The notes under the pieces were generated by a model. That model saw only the letters and a program-made list of their open reading frames with translations, did no database searches and was not told the origin of the DNA. A stretch of 64,000 nucleotides of DNA, from positions 67,428,612-67,492,611 of the forward strand of contig CM067084.1 in assembly GCA_034008185.1 (NCBI GenBank), in the 5' to 3' direction. This document shows positions 23,726 through 35,862 of the stretch, piece by piece; position 1 is the stretch's first letter; every line of letters starts with the position of its first letter. Origin of the DNA: Gorsachius magnificus. Taxonomy: Eukaryota; Chordata; Aves; Pelecaniformes; Ardeidae. The position numbers and the translations under genes were made by a program.

Positions 23726-26029
23726 TACAGTACTAACTGTGGTTTTTTTAAGGTAGTTTCTTTAACTTGTACAGCCCATAGCACAAATGAAAGTCTGTCT
23801 TTGAGAATTACCTGAAATTATAGAAAAGACAATTGTAAAAGGAAAAGCATTCCCTATGGTATCTAATATCCTCTTATTGTATGTATGCAATATCTTTGTA
23901 GCAAGCTAATAAACAATCACCTGCTAATGAAGGGGAATAGCAAAAAGGTGTGGAAGGGCCATGTGAAAACAGAAGAAAGAGGTAGAAAAAAAGACTCAGA
24001 GAAGAAGACAATAGATGACAGAGATCTGGGCTGGTCACTAAATCTTTGATGTTCCTTACTAGTCTCTAATACTGGAGTTTAAGTTTCTTTACATTCATAT
24101 GACTGATACTCAGGGTGGAAGGCTCCTTTGCTTTGGTCAGAATATCCCTTCTCTGTTCTGTGCATTGATTTACATTCCTATCACTGCAAAAACATTGCTT
24201 AATTTCCAAGAACAAGCAGGATATTATCTTTGCTGGGTTCATGAGAAGTTCAAATTTACATTAAGCACCCTTATAGCTAGTGATTGGTGGACACTTGCAT
24301 ATACAACCCATAATCATGTATATGAGACTGTTAATTTCTTTTACTGTTAACTTTAAAAAAAACAACAAAACAACAACAAAACCCACAACCCACCAAAACC
24401 TAACCAAGAACCAAAAGCAAAATTGGAGGACCTTCCCATGACTTGTGTACAGGTTTACCTGTATGTTTCTCACAGTGCTATCGTTCACATGGGAAGAACT
24501 TAAACAGCACACAGTCTTTCCAACACTCCAGAGACTCTATTTTTAGTGATGGCTTGAATCCTTTGCACCCTTTCTCATCAGTTACTGAGTGGATTGTGGA
24601 GAACAAGGGTCTGGGAAGTTCCTGGATCCTCTCAGTGCTCCAGGAGTGCTAGCCAATGTCAAAAGAACATGCCTGACAGTAACAGCCCTACTCAGTAGGT
24701 GTTTCTGCTGTACCACGTTGTCATTAATCTCCTGCTCCAGGTTTTCACCCTCTAGGATCTGGAATGGGAAAACACCCCATTAACAGCTCACCTGGAGTGA
24801 GTTATTAAGCCACTCTCTACCCCATATTCCAATGACTGGCTGAAAATCTGTAAATCTGAATTCTGCCAGACAGTATTACATTACCAAGCATGACAAAGGA
24901 ATCCACTGGCTCCTAGAAGAAAAGAACAATGACCCCAGAACCTCAAGAAAAAAAAAGAATAAAATTATTAATTCTTTTTAAGTGTGCTCATTAGGCATGG
25001 TTAGATAGTCTGAAATGTGCTGAAGTTAAAATAACGAAGACTTAGGAATTTTCTGGTGAAACACATTACCTCAGAAAATTCCACCTGGTGGAAACAGAAG
25101 CTGTCTGTGAGAAAAATACAGTTTAGCTAAGTGTCCTAATTTGAATTTTTTTAAAGAAGAGTTTTGGAATTGTTGAGATATCTTTCTGACCTTTCCAGGA
25201 GCAAATGAACTCCTTTTTCAGAAAACCTTTTATTACAAAATTTTAATGCATACTGTTTCTTAAAAATTGTCTTGAATTTTTGTTCTGATTTGGGATGGAG
25301 AAGAATTCAGAATATTGAAAAACTTTTATGGAGTAACAAAACAGTTTCAACATAGTTGTTTTGAAGATCGGGGATCATCTGGTGAGTAAAAAAAAAAAGT
25401 TTTCTTTTTCAAGCAGGTTGAGGTTTATTTATGCATATTTGATAATTCTATTAAATATTTTAAATGAAAAATAATGATTTCTAATAAATGTATTCACTTT
25501 AATGTTGTTACTTTCCTACCAGAGGCATAGAGAATTTGCCTGCCACCAAGTAGCATTTGTTAATAGTTGTGGAAGGATGAGTCATATGTTCATTTTACAG
25601 TTTTTTTAAGGATTTTTGCCTAGGCATGCACTCACTTAAAAATCTGTACTAAATGAGTGAACATAGTTTAACAGCAATGCATGTTTGTGCTAGAGGTAAA
25701 ACTCCTTAAAATCCAGCAAAGGACTTGGGCTAGTCATGGGCTGTGTGCTGTCACACCTCTCTGCAAGTTGTAGAGTTTCTGCTTCTGTCTGGATCTGGAA
25801 TCTATCATTTAGGAGTAGCCCAGTAACTGAATAAATCCAGGAGATCTGAAATGTTCTCAGTGTCATGTGTTCCTGGCCAGATGTAACTGAAAAATATGTA
25901 TTTGTTAAGGAAATTAAATATTAGTTATTATTAGGAAATGCACGTGGCTCATGTAGTTACTTAATATGCGTATTACTGATATTGATAAAGAGGAACTTTC
26001 ATATGTTTCAGTTCTTAGTGCACTGTATA
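23726..26029. other. Non-coding AT-rich DNA, no gene recognised
   Basis: Includes an A/C-rich low-complexity stretch at 24355-24410 (repeated CAACAAAA-type units), common in bird genomes. Open frames are all short. Confidence 0.65.
24355..24410. repeat. A/C-rich low-complexity tract
   Basis: Almost only A and C with irregular AACAACAAAA units. It is a simple low-complexity sequence, not an identifiable transposon tail. Confidence 0.75.
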
Positions 26030-26470
26030 TTTAAAAAAAAGTCCTCTTTTGCCTTCCTGTGTGATGAGGGCCGTCAGGACCAACCCAGCATTGGAAAACT
26101 GGTTGATATTTCTGTTTAAGAAGCAAAGTAAATAAAACAAAATCCCTGGAGTGGATAACTCTGCCATGTTCTCTTGGAAGGCTCCTAATTGGACAGAGGT
26201 GCCCTCTGTCCATGCACAGAGCCCGGCGATCAAACACACGTGGGGAATTAATTCCTGCAGACTTTATAGCCACCTCTGCACAATAACAATAAATACTGAA
26301 ATAAATGCAGAGCGCTTTTGCTGGTTGGTTCTCAAAGCAGTCTACAGACCACTTAAACAGTAGCGCATTGATTTTTCTCACCCTTGGAATACAGCGATCC
26401 TGTGTCAAAACATGGCTGCCGCTTAAAAGCACATAGCAAAATTACACAGCGTTTAGGACAGGAATTAAAA
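26030..26470. promoter_or_regulatory. Candidate conserved non-coding (enhancer-like) block
   Basis: About 440 bp of high-complexity sequence free of repeats and homopolymers, with closely spaced factor-like motifs. These include a homeodomain-type CCTAATTGG near 26185, the E-box CACGTG at 26237-26242, a 12-bp perfect palindrome GGAATTAATTCC at 26244-26255, and AACAATAAAT at about 26285-26294 (Sox/forkhead-like). A 133-codon minus frame spans it but has no coding character. The regulatory role is inference from motif content only; conservation was not tested. Confidence 0.25.
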
Positions 26471-28479
26471 CTCGTGGTAAAAACGACAGGGTATTTTTAA
26501 GGATACAAAATATAAGAGTTATATGGCCTGTGCCTGTTTTTTCTGACATATGTCTGCCATTGCTGTTTGACTTCAGAGCCAGAAATCTGCAGAAAATGGC
26601 TGTATTATCAATCCCTAGTCAAGGAACTTCTCTTGCTCTTCCATGATCACCTTCCTTTTTTATTTCTAGTACTGAACTTCTTACACTGTGCAATATCTGC
26701 AGTCTTACCAATATCAATAGTTGACCTTGACCAAAGCTGGAGAAGTGATTGTAGTACTGTTGGCCAAATCTGATAATTTTATCAATCTAGTTGGATACCA
26801 GTAGCAGAGAATCAGAGGATGGGAACTCCAAATACTCCAGGGAAGAGCCAGATCCCCAGCTGTGCTTGAACAGCCTGCACTGAAGTCTGTGCTTTCAGAG
26901 CTTAGCTGCTCTTGGTACCTAAGCTAGGCTGATGGAGGTCGGTCTGGGCACACCTCTCTCTGCTGTGACCATGCTTGTTGGCACCCTGTGCAACCTGTCC
27001 CTCTTCAGGTGGTTTTGAATATGTGTTACAGACAGCGTTGAACTCCTTTGCAGATGTTACCTTGAGCTGTCAACCCTTCTCCAGGAGCCTGGAGCTACCA
27101 CTTCAAAGGCCTTTTTCAGTGTGTCTTCTTTGATCCAGATCTATTTGTTTGCATTTGCTCAGGTTAAATGCAGGTGATTTTTACTCAAAAATCCTGGTAT
27201 CTTTTGGTTCTTTCACATCTATCCTAATATTTCTTTCCAGTGAGGTTAGAGATGCAGTGATAATTTCCTTAGCTTTTATTTCTTTTTCATGTGTGTATGT
27301 GTGCATATCTATGCCAATTATTCAGTTTATAGGAAGACGTCCCAGTTTGTTTTTCAGAACACCCTTGCTAGTAGCAACCAGTAACTTTACCTAAGCTCTC
27401 TGAAATCCTGCATTAGAAATTTGAATTTGAGTACTTTATGGTTTCTAGTACCGAGCTGCCTCACACCACTGTTTTCTCCGTAAGCTCCTCCCTTGTTTAT
27501 AAGAAACGGATGGAAAAAGATTAACAAACTTTACACTGTTTTTATTTTTTCAAGAATTAAGGGGAAGAGAGTGTCAAAGACTGAGCGGTTTTCTTTTTCT
27601 CCCCTGCTTGTATTTTCAGAGCCCTGCAAGGATACCCTCAAGAATGAAAGCCCTATCACTGAATGTTCAGAAGTAATACATTTTAGACTCTTACCTCAGA
27701 CAAAATTGAAAGATTGTATTGATTTCCATTCCCAGCAACTTAAAGATGCAGGGTTTGGGTGGGTTTTTGTTTTTTGTTTTTTAGGTGGGTTTTTTTTCAT
27801 GGTAAGCTCTAATGACACACTGTTAGAGGAATTACTTTATGTTCAGTAGTGTGGAATGAAGCTCTAAAGGTCTGGAAGTTTGGAAAAGTTCAGATGCCTC
27901 AAAATGCTTGGATTCCTCTCAAAATTTTTTCTTAGCTGTATAAATCTACCACCCAGCTGTCATCCTCTAAGGAATTAGCAAAAAAGCGTATTTATAAGAC
28001 AAATAGTTTGGCTGATGGAGAGAAATATGTTAGCAATATTTTTTGGATTCACATTTGAAAGTAGAATATTTCTTCCATTGCAGTCAGAAGTCAAGGCTGC
28101 CTGTAGGTTCTTTCCAGCAGACTTACAAAAGCCTTTTTCTTTCTGCAGGCATTCAGCCACACCACCGTGGGCTGTGATCTTGTCAGTTCTCATAAGCTAG
28201 TAACACCAATGGTAACAAAATACTTTCCCTAGTTATAGGATGTACGTTTCCATGAATTGGTTTGGTTCATCTCATATATGAAGTGTCAAATCTTTTTTTT
28301 TTTTTTTGAAAGCATGAAGAACACTGGAAGAATTTTGAGCAGTTTTCTCACTATTAAAAGCCAGTCAGGCGAAGAGAAGCCATTTCTTATAACTGAGTCA
28401 GTAATAGCAAAAACCTGTCGGGCACAGACATAGCCTGAAAGGGTGGTAGCACCTTTCTCTGTGGCTATCCTGGTGAGGC
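26471..28479. other. Non-coding DNA, no gene recognised
   Basis: Contains a G/T-rich stretch at 27750-27800 and a T15 run at 28293-28307. Open frames (longest about 118 codons, 27493-27849 plus) show no known domain. Confidence 0.65.
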
Positions 28480-28920
28480 AAGATGACTAAATCAGACAGG
28501 ATCAGGCCCAAAGCATGTAAATGAGCTGGTAATTCACGGTACAAGGTTTTGCGTCTTCTGCAACGCAACCCAGCATCTAGGGTAATAACACTAGAAAAGA
28601 CAAACTAAATGGGAAGTCTCTCTCCTTGCTATATAAGCAATTATCATTCAGGTGGATTTAAAAGGGCTTTACAGCCTAAGTCGTTTATACAATGTGTTAA
28701 CGTGTATTACTTCTCCCACCACTGAAAGCCAGCCACTTATGCACTGAAACATGGCATCAGTTCAACAGCATGGGCATGTAGCAGCAAACTGCAGCATGGC
28801 AGGCGCTGAGCACAGCAAACATCTGCAGCTGAAACAGCCCAGAGAGCGGCAGGAGGGAGAATTTAAATTGCACAGTGTCTATTTAGACAGGACTTGCAAC
28901 CTAAGGTGACTTGTGGAAAA
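28480..28920. other. Complex single-copy DNA, weak enhancer candidate
   Basis: Repeat-free sequence with GGTAATTCAC (homeodomain-like), CAGGTG (E-box), ATTTAAATTG and a TATATAAG box near 28630. It also contains AGGATCAGGCCCA at 28498, a phrase common in an ancient amniote repeat. Nothing decides between relic repeat and regulatory element. Confidence 0.2.
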
Positions 28921-30180
28921 AGTTACCTGGCGTTGTTAGTGATTAGTGATCCGGACGAGCTTGATCCTGAGCCTTGCTTAGAAGATGCCTGTGAATGCTG
29001 TGGCACTCCCTGGTACCGTAGCGTGGCGGTGTATCGTTGTTGACTCAAAAGGAAAAGAAACGTTTGAATATGTCACCAGCACAACTAGCAAGAGAAGCTG
29101 AGTTTTCTCCTCTTAAACAGACCCTGCAGACATAAGTAGATCTCAAAATCTGAGTTCCTCTGACAACTTTGTTTTCATTTTGTAATATTTCAGTTGGTGA
29201 TACTTCTTTGAATAGGCAGGTTATTAGAGAGATGCATTTGTTGCTCTGCAGCAATAGATCTCTCTTCCTGTGAAAGCAAAGCATTATGAATGCAAAAGAC
29301 TTTTCTTGCTAACACTGTTGAGAGGATGGAAGTTCTGGTGGGAAAACTTCCAAGTGAAACTTTGGCTTCACTCAGCTGGAGTGGCACAGTCTCCATACTA
29401 ACAGCACCTTCTCCCCCCTGCCCCCCTCCCCCCCTTTTTTTTTTAAACCACAAACTTCCCCGTGTCACAGCTCTGTGCAAATATTTCCCATATGTCAGCT
29501 GGCTGATCCAGTAATCACTTAGGACTGGAGTGTAAATTACACAAGCGGCAGCACACACACAAATATCTGACTTGTACGATTCTGTAATTTGGTGAGATTT
29601 AACTATGGTGAATTGAACTGATTTTAAATTAAAAACTTTCTTTTAATAGCTGTATAGATTCAGTGCTAGAAGGGCTATTATTCTGTCTCCCACTTTACCC
29701 CTAGCCAACGTAGAATGTCTCGCTTGTGTTTTAATGGTGCCTCTCTTGCCGTTAGCTTTCTCCATTTGCTTTCATTTCTATCCAGTGTGCTGTCATTATG
29801 CCATGAACTAGATTTTTTGGGTAGGAACTATCTTTTTTTGAACATCTAGAAATGTGCATGGCATTTCATAAACAAATTAATTAATAGCGTATGCTATTGT
29901 TTATTTTATATATGTAATACCGCTTTTGAGCAGTTGACTGTAATGTTTCAGACAGGGTAATAGCCAGAGAGTATTTTGATTTGAGGGAATTCTGGGAGGC
30001 TTTAAATTAATCTTTTCCTTCAAGGTGGTAGGAGTGCACTCATCAGCACAACACTGGCTGAGCATTCATGGGAGGCAGAAGAAATATAATGGTGTGGGGA
30101 ACTGGGATTACTGAGGCTTTTTGAAAAGAAAAGCTTTTCAGAAAAGAATACTTCAAACAACCGTGGCTGCAGGTTTCACT
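28921..30180. other. Non-coding DNA, no gene recognised
   Basis: Includes a C-rich then T-rich run at 29411-29444. This opens a 122-codon minus frame (29190-29558) by composition. No other features are seen. Confidence 0.65.
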
Positions 30181-30188
30181 CTCTGCTC

Positions 30189-30208
30189 GTGTGTGTGTGT
30201 GTGTGTGT
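30189..30208. repeat. (GT)10 microsatellite
   Basis: Ten uninterrupted GT units followed by CT and GTGTG. It sits 38 bp before a G-run cluster. Confidence 0.95.
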
Positions 30209-30245
30209 CTGTGTGCCCAGGGTTCCTCTCGCCCCCAGCAGCGAC

Positions 30246-30291
30246 TGGGCTGCGTGGGGCTGCTGGGGGGGGGGGCAGCGAGCTGGGGGGG
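30246..30291 (+). other. G-quadruplex-prone G-run cluster
   Basis: Four or more G runs of three or longer lie within 46 bases: GGG, GGGG, a run of about 12 G, and GGGGGGG. The linkers are CTGCGT, CTGCT and CAGCGAGCT. This meets the usual G4 pattern on the plus strand apart from the 9-nt last linker, which is slightly long. Local G+C is much higher than in the flanks. Confidence 0.6.
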
Positions 30292-30514
30292 CTGGCGGCT
30301 GGCTCCAGGCTGTGGTGCTGGCAGTGGACGAGCCCCTGCTCTCAACTTCGCAACTGTTAGGAGCAAGAGCTCTTGCTGCTGGGGTCACCTTCTCCCATCT
30401 CATCACCACTTGTAGTGTTACTGCCTCCGCACCCACAAAGATTTAAAGTACCTTTGCAGACACTTTTACCGACCAGTCTTTACACTGGCTGTGCTGGTTC
30501 CCCTGCAAGCCTTA

Positions 30515-30680
30515 CGCTTGCCCCCTTTCCCTCTTGGCTTCCTTTCCTTGGTTTCCTATTTTTCTTGGGTTTCTGCACTTCCAATTTCTTTTATTCTGTC
30601 TTACTTTGCCTCCTTTTTTTCCACTTTCTTTTTCTCCTCTTTCCCTCTTTTATTCCCCAATATTTTTTCTTTTTATTTGT
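30515..30680 (+). repeat. Long pyrimidine-rich tract
   Basis: About 165 bases of C and T on the plus strand with few purines, ending in TTTTTATTTGTAG. It could act as an over-long splice-acceptor tract or simply be a polypyrimidine low-complexity region. No exon is evident after it. Confidence 0.7.
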
Positions 30681-32014
30681 AGTAGTACGGTTGCAGGCAT
30701 GGGCATTGAATGCTGTGGAAAAATAGAATAAAAATGGTTTCTGCATTGGAGGTTTATTAGATGTATTTGTCCTTTCTGCCCAGCTCATGTTCATCCTCTC
30801 TTTCACAGTTGTGTTGATAGTAAAAGCATATATTTTGCATTGAACAATGCTGTGAATGAGTGTAGCCTACAGTATGTCATAAGCAGATTCAGTCAGAAGG
30901 ACTGAAGTGCTTGTTGGGTTATAGCTGACAATGAAGAGGTTGTAAATGTGACATTTGTGTTGCTTAATTGCCATTTTTATGAGTCTCTCTTTTCTTCTTT
31001 CCTTCTTTTTTTTGTTAGTTTGTTTCTGGAAGTAAAAAATATGCAAGTTCTCTTCCATGGTTTTGGACAATATTTTACCTGATTGTGTAAAAGAATCAGT
31101 CATTAAAGGTAGGTTCTAACCTCATGCTCAAGATCTAGAAGGAAAAAAGCCCAAGCCCAAGAGAAAACTCAGTAGAATTTCTACATTATCAATTGCATTT
31201 GATATGAATTGGCTGAGCATGCCCCTGGCAAGAACAGTCACCAACATGGACCTCTACATGACATGAATTTTTGAGTAAGTATGGAGGTGCCTGCAGCCTT
31301 TCCTTCTCTGGGTGGCTGCCATGATCCAAAGGGTTAGTGGAATTGGCTTAGATAAGGATCACCTGAGTCAAGCTGACTGGTACCAGTAGACAAGGTTTGT
31401 TCTGTGCATCCCCCAGGAAGATTTCTGAGTGGTCCTGGAGCTTCTCTGGTGGTGACTCTGAGTTCAGGGGAGCTTTGAAGTGTGGAGACAAGTGGAAGCG
31501 CTGTGTGATTTTCCTTGGGTAGAGAGAGGAGCCCTCACAGAAAAGAGTAGTCCTTGATCATGCATGAAGGTGCAAACTGCATCTCCCTGCACCTGCTGGA
31601 ATAAAACGGGCTTTAGATGTTCTTTTTAAAAATTTCTTTCAACGTCTCCATAGCAACTCTGCAGAGATCACATAGGAAAATGAAACTCTTGCTGCCTTCA
31701 GTTGCAAGGGGAAGAATTAGAGCAATTCTTTACCATACATTCTATAACTCAGAATTATTTACTATAGCAATTATTTCTGGGAGTTCAGAGTAATTTTAGG
31801 ATCTTTTTTTTCCTAGCATAAACCCGCAGAGATAAAAATGGCTCTTGCCACACTGGTACAGTGGCAACCACTGCAAAGCAAAGTGCTCCCCTGAGATGTG
31901 CAACTCAGCAGTTTCCCACTGAGTGCTGGACCAGCTGTGGAAGGAGGAGGAATAAAAGGTGATATGAGTTAGATTTATGCTGATGTATGAGGTGAGTGTA
32001 GATTTTTTGCTTAG

Positions 32015-32145
32015 AAGTTGCTAGAAGGTCATGGTATTTTACCAACTGAGATTTATACATTTGAAAATGAACCTCCAAATGGGAATGTTTCCAAAGTCTA
32101 ATAAAGCAGAGCTATGCTCATACACTGACCTTGGCAAGGCTGCAG
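32015..32145 (+). other. Splice-flanked open block, exon candidate
   Basis: A short pyrimidine tract ending TTTTTTGCTTAG precedes the block, and a strong donor (CTGCAG/GTAAGTTCC) ends it. Inside, an ATG at 32031 in a fair Kozak setting (GTCATGG) opens 38 codons that run unbroken into the donor. The peptide is not recognised. Such signal pairs also occur by chance, and no partner exon was identified. Confidence 0.15.
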
Positions 32146-34348
32146 GTAAGTTCCACAACTTCTACCACCTTATAAACACTAAGATGGGTTATATAGAAAA
32201 AACTATAGAGGCTCTATTTAGAGACTTATGGTAGCAAGTAGGCAGAAAAACTTCAAAACCACCAACTTAATTTATTGAAGGTCTCAACAGGAATATATAG
32301 GAAAAAATTCTGTCTTCCACTGAAAATATTCCCCCAGTAACCCAATCTACCTGCCAAGAGTACCCAGAATTTAAGGCGGGGTGTGGGGGAACCATGTTAA
32401 ACCTATTCAGTAATACCACTAAACAAAACTCGAAGGATGAACATGAACCCGAATCTGTATTTTACCTGATTAGCTCAGCAAGGAAGCATATAGCTGAGAG
32501 GTTTTTCAAGCTGCACTTTACCATTTATGTAGTTGTATATCATGGTTGTAGACAACACAAGAGAACACCCACTGGGACTTAGGCACATTTTTTAGTTTTC
32601 CAGCCTGTATCTGGATTTCATAACGGTTCTTAAAAGTTCCTTTTGTGGATCCAAGTTTGGAAAACACAGGTGAGATCGAGAAGTTGTTCCTAGTTCCAGC
32701 TAAAATACAGGTAATGCTGGTTTAGGGTTCAGGATCTCTGCTTCCAGGGATGCAGAGAGTGGCAGAAAAAATCACAGGCCAGAAATGGAGTCTGGACCAC
32801 TCCAGGGCACAAATTAGAGCTGTTTCAGGAAATGGCCTCTCCCACTAGCATCCTCCCAGCTTGCTGGTGTAGCAGGGCACCATGGCTCTGCCTGCGCTGG
32901 CTTTCTGCCACTCCTGAGCTCTAGGAATTTCTAGAGGCCAATTTATGCTGCCTTTGCTATATTGGAGCAGCATAAAGAGGCCACAGTGAGTGATGGAATT
33001 ATTTACCTGTATAATTGCAGAAAATGACAGGAATCACAGTCCTCACACCCATTTGCAATAATTTTGTATTAAACCATCATTAGGTTCTTTATTAAATCAT
33101 TTTTAGAAGTGTATTTTTTTTCCTGCATTGCCTTGCCAGGATCAGAAGAAAGCCAAATAATATTTTACAGTAGTCAGACAAAAATGGTTGTTTTAAATTT
33201 TAGTATATCTTATGATATGTTTTTAGACTTTTTAAACCCAAGATGTACTCATGCCTCTGATATATTTCAATGTGAAAAGTACTAAAAAGGGCTGTTCTAA
33301 ATAGCTAGGTACTGGTAATGGGCCGATTGTGTTTGTATCCAGCATTCTGCTATAATAAACCTGAAGAGCTACCCCCTTCATGGCCTTGCAAGTTTGATTT
33401 GCCCCAGAGACGTATAATATTTTAGCTTGAATAAGAGGTAGAGTGCACAATATGATATGAATAAGCATGTGTGCTCTTAGGAGCTGCCAGCATGTTCTGC
33501 CTTAGCGGAGTTGTTGAAGGGGTGGGATTACGAACACGGTCCCAAATGCAGAAATTTTTGTTATGTTATATAACTACTATAATTTTTTCCCAATTTTTCC
33601 TTATTGTTTTTTCTAAAAGTTATTTTCTGTTATATTTTTAACATAGTAAAATGTACAAGAGGTTGCTGTTCAGCTTAGAAGCCTATCTTGTGTAGCTCCA
33701 ACAGACTGGTTCATACTTTAGGGCTGGGTTTAGTTTCTAGGAGTACATTTCACTATGCAAAACTGATTTGAGATGTGGAGCCTTGCCAGTACTACTCATA
33801 AAGTGGACTCTCACCTAACATAAACTTTTTAGGACTTATCCTACATGTGCAGTTTGCGATTTGTGGAACACACAGCCCATGTGCTGGGGGATGTGTGGAA
33901 CTCCCAGCTGGTTTCGTTAATATAGGTTTCCAGTTTTGTGTTGGAGATCTACTTTTGTCCATGTTGAGCAGTTTTTGCAATGATTTTGGCTCTTCCAGCA
34001 GCAAGTCTTTGAAATGGTGAAATTTGTACTTGATTATATTAATAGAAAAAAAAAGCACATGATTTTTTTTTCCAAGAGTCATGTTACTGCTCTTGTAAAG
34101 GAAGCATCATTCACCAGATATTGATCCCTCTCCTCTGGTTAGAAGGACCGGTCTTCCACTTCCATGAAACATTTTCTGGCACAGCAAATAGGAACCTTTT
34201 GCATTTAAATGTAATTGCTCTCTCATGAAAACAGAGAATAGTACCAAAGAGTTGTGCCTGGACTCCATACCTTTTAACAGAAAATACTGAACCTTGCCTC
34301 TGTTTTGGTGTGTGGTTTTCTTGTTTGTTTTTTTGTTTTAAAATTTTT

Positions 34349-34370
34349 ATTTAAGTAATATTTAAGTAAT
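34349..34370. repeat. 2 x 11 bp perfect tandem duplication
   Basis: ATTTAAGTAAT occurs twice with no spacer, following a T-rich stretch. Confidence 0.85.
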
Positions 34371-35831
34371 AAGGCTGAATTTGAGTAGGAGGTCTTACCT
34401 TATTCCAGTGCTCACTTGATTCTTGCTGACTATATTGGCTTTGTATTTTGGGACCTGCACTCAAACCCAAATTTGTCTTTTGTCCAAACTGTGTGAATGT
34501 AAGCTGATAAATCGGTGTGACCTTAAGTAAGGCTCAGTGCATGCCAGATGAGGCATCTTGGGACCGTGATGTGTATCAGTACGGATCTGAGTTTGTCCCT
34601 CTCTGGAGAGAGGATCTGCCAGGCGCATTGCAATCACAGCTCTCCTGTGATATTCTCATATGGTTCATGTCAGGCAGAGAAGGTGAATGCAGGGTCCTTC
34701 TAGAAGAATGCCAGGAAGGTGAATGGAATATTTAGGCAATGCCTACCAAGGCTGACCTCATAGTATTGAGGATGCAGTGCCCTGAACAACAGCTTGGCAA
34801 TTTGGGTACTTAAAGCCAGATCAGGTTCTCTTTCAGGCTTTAGTATATTTTCATATGCATGCCTTCCTAATCTGCAACACAAGAAAAACCTTTATAACCT
34901 GAAGGACTGTTTTGTGAAATGTGGAGTAGAGTGAACTGGAGGTTATAATACTATGTCTGTCTCACTATTTGTGATTTATTTAATTTTTATTTCCCCTCTG
35001 CTATACTTTTTTTTCTCTGGAATTGGATGTAGGAAAGCCCAGCTTTTGTCTTTCCCTATATTTTGACATTATTTTGACCCACTGTTGTTATTATTATTAC
35101 TTCATTATTAATGTGCAAGAGTATTTGCACATTATTTCCTCTCGCTTCTACAAAATCCATGATTCTTGACCAATGCGTAATTTTATACATCTGCTCTCAT
35201 ATTCTCTTTTAAATTATTTAAAACAGTGAAGCCTAGTGTATTGTCAACAACTGATTTTGTAGGTCAGTTTGAATTTGCTTTTAGAACACACATCGAACTG
35301 CGAGGCTCACTATGTCATGTGCAATACAGAACCGCATGTACTAACCTTTCTGGAGGTACTTCTGCTGTAGACATCCACTGTGATTATAGTTCATTGAATA
35401 TACAAACCCACATCATTACGCTGAATGTTTGGGGCCTTGAAGGTAAAAACCATACTTCCCAGCAGTTTTCTAACTTGTCTTCCTGATAGAGTAGAAAATC
35501 TTTAGACGTGTTTCAATATATTGCCTATATAAACACAGTTTTACCTTGGGAGACAGGTACTCTAAAAGAGAAGGCTAATTGCTCATATCTTTGGAGATAA
35601 GGGAAATAGTTCTACCTTCTCTAGAAGGGTGCATCTACGTTAGTAATTTAGTGTCCTGGAAGAGTGCTTTCGGTGCAGAGAGCCACTTTCCCGAAGGTGC
35701 TGTATGTCATGGAAGTTGTGCTATAAACTGAAACTCAGCAGTCTGTGATGGGACAGCATACCATCCGTGCCCTGCATTGCTTGTATTACACCTATGGAAG
35801 TCATACACAGATTGAACTTCTTTAAACACAT

Positions 35832-35862
35832 AGTTTATAAACTAAAGTTTATAAACTTTAGT
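35832..35862. repeat. Nested perfect palindromes, 22-bp core
   Basis: The 12-bp palindrome AGTTTATAAACT occurs at 35832-35843 and 35846-35857. The segment 35841-35862 is itself a perfect 22-bp palindrome (11-bp half ACTAAAGTTTA). Together they form a symmetric AT-rich unit that could extrude a cruciform or bind a dimeric factor. Confidence 0.85.

Larger units (their letters stand above)
30681..35831. other. Non-coding DNA, no gene recognised
   Basis: Ordinary AT-rich sequence. It contains an exon candidate at 32015-32145 and a perfect 11-bp tandem duplication (ATTTAAGTAAT) at 34349-34370. No transposon could be named. Confidence 0.65.

Noticed and set aside
30515..30680. Long pyrimidine tract as acceptor for an exon
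   Set aside because: The downstream sequence lacks a donor within a normal exon length and has stops in all frames; it is kept only as a low-complexity tract.
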